Of a stretch of DNA of 64,000 nucleotides, positions 59,459 to 64,000 are shown piece after piece (position 1 is the first letter of the stretch; each line of letters opens with the position of its first letter). This DNA comes from an uncultured Dorea sp. Its GTDB lineage: Bacteria; Bacillota; Clostridia; Lachnospirales; Lachnospiraceae. The notes beneath the pieces were generated by a model. That model searched no databases. It was not told where the DNA came from and worked only from the letters and a program-made list of their open reading frames with translations. The DNA lies in assembly GCA_945870325.1 (NCBI GenBank), contig CAMBRQ010000004.1:1-64000 (forward strand), written 5' to 3'. The position numbers and the translations under genes are program-made.

Positions 59459-60334
59459 ATGAGCGATTATATTGTAAGAGCAACCGCTGCAAATAACCAG
59501 ATTCGTGCATTTGCGGCGACAACAAAACAAGTGGTAGAGACAGCGAGAGAGCATCATGACACCAGCCCTGTGGCAACAGCGGCGCTGGGGCGTCTTCTGA
59601 CGGCAGGCGCTATGATGGGAAGCATGATGAAGAATGATACGGACATGCTGACCTTGCAGATTCGTGGTGATGGACCGATACAGGGAATCACGGTGACAGC
59701 AGACAGTCATGCGAGTGTCAAAGGCTATGTGGGGAATCCGGATGTCATGCTTCCGCCAAAGAATGGGAAATTAGACGTAGGCGGCGCGGTAGGTATCGGT
59801 CTGTTGCAGGTGATTAAAGATATGGGGCTAAAAGAGCCGTATTCGGGACAGACCATTCTGGTTACCAGTGAGATTGCAGAGGATCTGACCTATTATTTCG
59901 CGAATTCAGAGCAGGTACCGTCTTCGGTAGGCTTGGGGGTCTTGATGGAGAAGGATAACACGGTGCGCCGTGCGGGCGGTTTCATTATACAGTTGATGCC
60001 ATTTGCAGAAGAGAAGACGATCAGTCAGTTAGAGGAGAATCTTAAGAATGTGACCTCTGTAACGGCACTGCTCGATAAGGGATATACTCCGGAACAATTG
60101 CTGGAAGAACTTTTGGGGAACCTGGGACTTGAGATTACGGATACGATTTCCACACAGTTCTTCTGTAACTGCTCGAAAGAAAGAGTGGAGCAGGCGGTTG
60201 TCAGCATCGGTCGCAAGGATATCCAGGAGATGATCGATGAAGGAGAAGATATTGAGGTAAAATGTCATTTCTGCAATACAGCGTATCGTTATACGATAGA
60301 TGAATTGAAAGAGATTGTGAAACGCAGCAAGTAG
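59459..60334 (+). CDS. hslO: Redox-regulated chaperone Hsp33
   Basis: 291 residues. N-terminal substrate-binding domain (YIVRATAANNQIRAFAATT, TAALGRLLTAGAMMGSMMK, GYVGNP). The C-terminal zinc redox switch CNC (about 240) and CHFC (about 271) has all four Cys. Activated by oxidation to protect unfolding proteins, useful on exposure to oxygen. Weak ribosome site. Confidence 0.96.
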   Translation: MSDYIVRATAANNQIRAFAATTKQVVETAREHHDTSPVATAALGRLLTAGAMMGSMMKNDTDMLTLQIRGDGPIQGITVTADSHASVKGYVGNPDVMLPPKNGKLDVGGAVGIGLLQVIKDMGLKEPYSGQTILVTSEIAEDLTYYFANSEQVPSSVGLGVLMEKDNTVRRAGGFIIQLMPFAEEKTISQLEENLKNVTSVTALLDKGYTPEQLLEELLGNLGLEITDTISTQFFCNCSKERVEQAVVSIGRKDIQEMIDEGEDIEVKCHFCNTAYRYTIDELKEIVKRSK

Positions 60335-60430
60335 TGTGGTGTTTGCCCGGTTAGAGTGCCAGATAGCGAATATTGAGCAGGGAAATGATATTGAATAGGA
60401 AAATCATATAAAAGGAGTGAGACATCGAAG

Positions 60431-62344
60431 ATGAAAGATGGATTTTTGAAAGTAGCGGCAGCAACACCGGATATTAAAGTTGCAGATGTGGCTTATAATA
60501 CGGAGAAGATATGCACGCTGATTGATGAGACGGTTAAGAATGGTGCGAAGATTGTAGTATTCCCGGAATTATGTGTAACCGGATATACCTGCAGCGATCT
60601 TTTTACACAGGATATTTTGTTAGAGGATGCGAAAGATGCCCTGCGTGCCATCGCAAAATATACGGAGGGAAAGGATGCACTGGTATTCGTAGGAGTTCCG
60701 CTGGCGATTGACGGGGAACTATACAATGTGGCAGCAGCCTTGAATCAGGGAAAGATTCTGGGACTCACTACAAAGACATTTCTCCCTAATTACGGTGAAT
60801 TCTATGAGATGCGCCAGTTCCGCCAGGGACCAAAAACAGCCCGCGAAATTCTGTTTGACGGAGAGGAGATTCCATTCGGGCCACAGTTGTTATTTACAGC
60901 GAATTCCATGGATTCCCTGATTGTCTCTGCAGAGATCTGCGAAGATGTATGGTCACCGATTCCACCAAGTATTGAGGCAGCAAGAGAAGGTGCGACTCTG
61001 ATCATCAATTGCTCTGCCAGTGATGAGACGATCGGCAAGGCTTCCTACAGAAGAAGCCTGATCGAAGGGCAGTCGGCACGTCTGATCTGCGGCTATATCT
61101 ATGCCAATGCAGGAGAGGGCGAGTCTACGACGGATCTGGTATTCGGCGGTCATAATCTCATCGCAGAGAATGGAACGATCTTAGAAGCGAGCAAACGTTT
61201 CCAGAATGGAGCAATCTACGCTGAGATAGATCTGAAGCGTATCTTAAGTGAGAGAAGAAAGAATACCACATTCCAGACCAGGAGCGAGAGAACCTTGCTC
61301 AGGATTCCATTCGATATTCAGATAGAAGAGACAGCATTGACCAGAGAATTTCCATCCAGGCCGTTCGTGCCAAGCATGGAGAGCGAGCGTGCCAAACGTT
61401 GTGAGGAGATTCTTACCATTCAGGCGATGGGACTTAAGAAACGTCTGTCCCATGCATGGGCGAAAAGCGCAGTTGTAGGTATCTCAGGAGGTTTGGATTC
61501 TACACTGGCACTTTTGGTAACCGCCAAAGCATTCGACGCTCTTGGAATGGATCGTAAAGGGATCGTGGCTGTGACCATGCCTTGCTTTGGAACCACAGAC
61601 CGCACCTATCAGAATGCATGTAAGATGTCGGTAAAGTTAGGCGCGACCTTAAGAGAGATCCCGATTGGCGCTGCGGTAACACAGCATTTTGAAGATATTG
61701 GACACGATCCAAAGGACCATAGTGTCACTTATGAGAATTCCCAGGCAAGAGAGCGAACTCAGGTGCTGATGGATGTAGCGAACCAGAATGGCGGTATCGT
61801 AATCGGAACTGGTGACATGTCAGAACTTGCGCTTGGATGGGCGACTTATAACGGAGATCATATGTCGATGTATGGGGTAAATGCATCTGTTCCGAAGACG
61901 TTGGTGAGACACTTGGTACATTATTATGCTGATACTTGTGAAGATGAAGAATTAAAGGCAGTACTTTATGATGTACTGGATACCCCGGTAAGTCCGGAAC
62001 TTCTCCCGCCGAAGGATGGAGAGATTGCACAGAAGACGGAGGATCTGGTAGGACCTTATGAACTGCATGATTTCTTCTTATATTATCTGCTGCGTTTTGG
62101 ATATGAGCCAAGTAAGATATACCGGATTGCAAAATATGCATTTAAAGGCGAGTATGACGATGAGACAATCTATAAGTGGCTGAATACTTTCTGCCGCAGG
62201 TTTTTCACTCAGCAGTTCAAGCGTTCCTGTCTGCCGGATGGTCCTAAGGTTGGTACGGTTGCCCTGTCACCAAGAGGGGACTGGAGAATGCCAAGCGATG
62301 CTTGTGTGACAAGTTGGCTTTGCGATCTGGAAAATGTGAAGTGA
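60431..62344 (+). CDS. nadE: Glutamine-dependent NAD+ synthetase
   Basis: 637 residues. N-terminal glutaminase (nitrilase fold): Glu in FPELCVTGYTCSDLF, Lys in KTFLPNYGEFYE and nucleophile Cys in SAEICEDVWSP. C-terminal synthetase: ATP loop GISGGLDSTLALLV near 353, with GTGDMSELALGWATYNGDHMS. Uses glutamine as nitrogen donor for the last step of NAD synthesis. AAAAGGAGTGAG before ATG 60431. Confidence 0.96.
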   Translation: MKDGFLKVAAATPDIKVADVAYNTEKICTLIDETVKNGAKIVVFPELCVTGYTCSDLFTQDILLEDAKDALRAIAKYTEGKDALVFVGVPLAIDGELYNVAAALNQGKILGLTTKTFLPNYGEFYEMRQFRQGPKTAREILFDGEEIPFGPQLLFTANSMDSLIVSAEICEDVWSPIPPSIEAAREGATLIINCSASDETIGKASYRRSLIEGQSARLICGYIYANAGEGESTTDLVFGGHNLIAENGTILEASKRFQNGAIYAEIDLKRILSERRKNTTFQTRSERTLLRIPFDIQIEETALTREFPSRPFVPSMESERAKRCEEILTIQAMGLKKRLSHAWAKSAVVGISGGLDSTLALLVTAKAFDALGMDRKGIVAVTMPCFGTTDRTYQNACKMSVKLGATLREIPIGAAVTQHFEDIGHDPKDHSVTYENSQARERTQVLMDVANQNGGIVIGTGDMSELALGWATYNGDHMSMYGVNASVPKTLVRHLVHYYADTCEDEELKAVLYDVLDTPVSPELLPPKDGEIAQKTEDLVGPYELHDFFLYYLLRFGYEPSKIYRIAKYAFKGEYDDETIYKWLNTFCRRFFTQQFKRSCLPDGPKVGTVALSPRGDWRMPSDACVTSWLCDLENVK

Positions 62345-62454
62345 TGAGGTGTATATAGATGCAGACCGAAGAATGGTCGACTTGATTTGCTTGACAAAGA
62401 AACAGGCATCAGTACATCATAACGAAAAAAGAGAAAATCAGGAGGAAGTAAAAA

Positions 62455-62874
62455 ATGAAGGCGAATAAAGAAATCGCAGTACAGAATTTCAAAAAAGGAT
62501 ACAATTGTTGTCAGGCGGTAGCATGCGCATACTGCGAGGAACTGGGAATGAAGGAAGAAGATATGTTCAAATTGACCGAAGGCTTCGGGCTTGGTATGGG
62601 CGGGTTAAAGGATACCTGCGGAGCAGTAACAGGAATGTTCCTGATATTAAGCCTGGCGAATAGTGCCGGAGACATGGCACATCCGCTTGCTACGAAGATG
62701 GACACCTATGCGAAGTTCCGTGAAGCAGCGGAAAAATTCCGGGAAAAGAACAGATCTATCTACTGCCGCGACCTTAAGAATGTGAATGGTCCACAGCCGC
62801 TGGTATGCTGCACCCAATGTGTTGAGGATGCGGCTGCACTTGTGGATGAGTATTTCAAAGAGAATCAGAAGTAA
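62455..62874 (+). CDS. C_GCAxxG_C_C family putative redox protein
   Basis: 139 residues. The family signature is complete: YNCCQAVACAYCEELG, then FGLGMGGLKDTCGAVTGMFL, CRDLK, and late CCTQC. Conserved Cys are thought to bind a metal or act in redox chemistry; function unknown, widespread in anaerobes. AGGAGG before ATG 62455. 22 bases before the HAD gene, probably one operon. Confidence 0.9.
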   Translation: MKANKEIAVQNFKKGYNCCQAVACAYCEELGMKEEDMFKLTEGFGLGMGGLKDTCGAVTGMFLILSLANSAGDMAHPLATKMDTYAKFREAAEKFREKNRSIYCRDLKNVNGPQPLVCCTQCVEDAAALVDEYFKENQK

Positions 62875-62896
62875 AGATACATAGGAAGTAGCCGCT

Positions 62897-63364
62897 ATGA
62901 GAATTGAGATTCCGGGATATAAGAATTTGGAGTTGGACTATCTGGTGCTTGATTACAACGGTACCATAGCAGTAGACGGAAGAATCCCTGATGAGGTAAA
63001 AGAGAAGATTAGAATCTTGTCAGAATTTCTGACCATCTATGTATTAACCGCCGATACCCATGGCACCGCAAGGCAGATGTGCGAAGATATCCCTGTTACG
63101 ATTCTGACCTTTCCGCATGACGCAGCCATGCAGGAAAAGTTAAGGATTATACAGAACCTGGGAGCAGAACATTGTATTGCAATCGGAAACGGACGCAATG
63201 ATTGCCAGATGTGCGCTGCCAGTGCGCTTTCAGTTGCGGTGGCTGACCGGGAGGGGATGTATGGGAAACTTTTATTGGAAGTGGATATCTGTGTTACTTC
63301 GATGATAGATGCATTGGAGTTGCTAGAGAATCCCAAACGTATTGTTGCCACTTTGCGGGGGTAG
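62897..63364 (+). CDS. Small HAD-like phosphatase (COG4087, P-type ATPase-like)
   Basis: 155 residues. HAD motif I is LDYNGTIAVDG, where the second Asp of DxD is Asn. Motif II is VLTADTHGTA and motif IV is IGNGRNDCQMC, resembling the P domain of P-type ATPases without membrane parts. The Asn at DxN suggests altered or no general acid, so ATPase-like phosphate transfer or a non-catalytic role is possible. Substrate unknown. Confidence 0.82.
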   Translation: MRIEIPGYKNLELDYLVLDYNGTIAVDGRIPDEVKEKIRILSEFLTIYVLTADTHGTARQMCEDIPVTILTFPHDAAMQEKLRIIQNLGAEHCIAIGNGRNDCQMCAASALSVAVADREGMYGKLLLEVDICVTSMIDALELLENPKRIVATLRG

Positions 63365-63392
63365 GTGGAATTAAATGTAGAAAGTTGAGCGG

Positions 63393-63659
63393 CGGAGGTG
63401 TACGGTGCAAGGGCAGGGAAGTTGTGAACTGCAACCGGATTATTTCGCCAAGACCCTGTAACAGAAAAAGATACCGTCAGTTCTAACCGGGCATATTCGC
63501 CGTAAGCCCTTGATGGCCTTACGACTCAGATGCCCTCGAAACCAGGACTTGTGGTCCTGGTTTCGTACGAACTGACGGTATCTTTTTCTGTAACGGGGTC
63601 TAAGGCTCATGATACAGCCACAGCCCACAGCTTCCCTGCCCTTGCACCTGACATCTCCG
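63393..63659. repeat. Long inverted-repeat element, about 267 bp
   Basis: Outer arms 63393-63421 and 63631-63659 (18 perfect bp GGTGCAAGGGCAGGGAAG plus a near-match extension). Inner arms 63452-63483 and 63569-63600 have 30 of 32 bases paired. The centre holds three hairpins: GGGCAT/ATGCCC, CGTAAG/CTTACG, and a perfect CGAAACCAGGAC/GTCCTGGTTTCG. No transposase or credible ORF. A MITE-like element or a large structured RNA; no clear target duplication was found. Confidence 0.75.
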
Positions 63660-63802
63660 TATACTCAAGACTGTCTCCATTGGGGAGATTCCAGTGAGGA
63701 ATGTGGGGGGAGCGTTATTGACGGGGAGTATGTTAAGAGTGCAGGGGATATAATCACATCTAATCTATGTCGTATAGTTGTTTTATCTGTCTTGAGTTTG
63801 AC

Positions 63803-64000
63803 ATTACATACCGTATAACTACTTGGCTGCTCTACGGGTATGTAGTTTGCGGTGATTTCATGCTGATTTTTATTGCCACTACATACCTTGCGCACCACAT
63901 ACGGATTTTGTGGTATGTAATTTCGAGTGATTTTCCCTTTGTTTTCGCCAATATTACATACCTTTATGTCGCATATGGATTTTGTGGTATGTAATTGTCA
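63803..64000. repeat. 75-bp tandem repeat array with palindromic ends, open at window edge
   Basis: ATTACATACC-type motifs start at 63803, 63878 and 63953 (exact 75-base steps), and GGTATGTAAT-type motifs end at 63846, 63921 and 63996 (also 75). Facing arms across each 31-base spacer are perfectly complementary even where they vary (GTAGT with ACTAC, GTAAT with ATTAC). The interior of units 2 and 3 is also similar (GGATTTTGTGGTATGTAAT). No gene is credible in 63660-64000. Confidence 0.75.

Noticed and set aside
63609-63994. Two short plus-strand ORFs of about 70 codons
   Set aside because: They lie inside the inverted-repeat element and the 75-bp array; the translations reflect the repeats and lack ribosome sites.
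63803-64000. CRISPR array at the right end
   Set aside because: Units are diverged palindromes at 75-base spacing with related spacers, and no cas gene is present.

Overview
The window is chromosomal DNA from a spore-forming anaerobic Firmicute, most likely a Lachnospiraceae member (Dorea / Mediterraneibacter / [Clostridium] scindens neighbourhood). This is inferred from: a SCIFF peptide (scfA) with its radical SAM maturase (scfB); sporulation genes sigG and spoVT; a fused secDF; a T-box in front of ilvB; genes typical of gut Clostridia (hemZ, DUF3793, DUF2325, DUF5692, C_GCAxxG_C_C); and low-to-mid GC with strong AGGAGG ribosome sites. No rRNA, prophage, CRISPR array or autonomous transposase was seen. 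Most of the window is core genome.

1-6.5 kb: a heterodimeric ABC exporter, an intergenic repeat region, sigG, a HAD phosphatase and two small uncharacterised genes. 6.5-17 kb: pth-mfd-prsA, yqeY, nfeD-SPFH, a LytTR/GHKL two-component pair, spoVT behind a sigma-G-like promoter, and a TIGR04086 membrane protein. 17-31 kb: scfA-scfB-secDF, recJ, then apt-rel-MBL hydrolase-hemZ-hisS-aspS. 31-39.5 kb: tRNA-Gly, hom, MATE pump with MarR regulator, a probably Fur-controlled DUF3793-flavodoxin-DUF2325 cluster, thyA-folA and a glycosyltransferase.

39.5-45.6 kb is the most unusual block: hypB, a DUF5692 membrane protein, a divergent FadR-type GntR regulator, a 938-residue multi-cluster Fe-S/FAD oxidoreductase and hypA. 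Nickel-insertion factors are present without any hydrogenase or other hyp genes, and a perfect GntR-type palindrome lies just downstream of a consensus hypB promoter. 45.6-50 kb: ilvB-ilvN under a T-box, and ilvE. 50-53 kb: a YtrA-type GntR with an ABC-2 exporter and a 22-residue membrane microprotein, followed by a graveyard of ECF sigma, anti-sigma and ABC ATPase fragments. 53-58.3 kb: a TetR regulator facing an MMPL transporter and a secreted heptad-repeat protein, with three TetR-type operator boxes between them. 58.6-63.4 kb: methyltransferase, hslO, nadE, a C_GCAxxG_C_C protein and a small HAD phosphatase.

Non-coding repeats stand out. Two inverted copies of a 164-bp miniature element have 14-bp terminal repeats beginning GTAA and perfect, different 8-bp target duplications (IS66-like MITE). 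Three copies of a GGGAC-rich tandem-plus-palindrome repeat sit upstream of promoters. A roughly 267-bp long inverted repeat follows the last gene, and a tandem array of 75-bp units with palindromic ends runs off the right edge.
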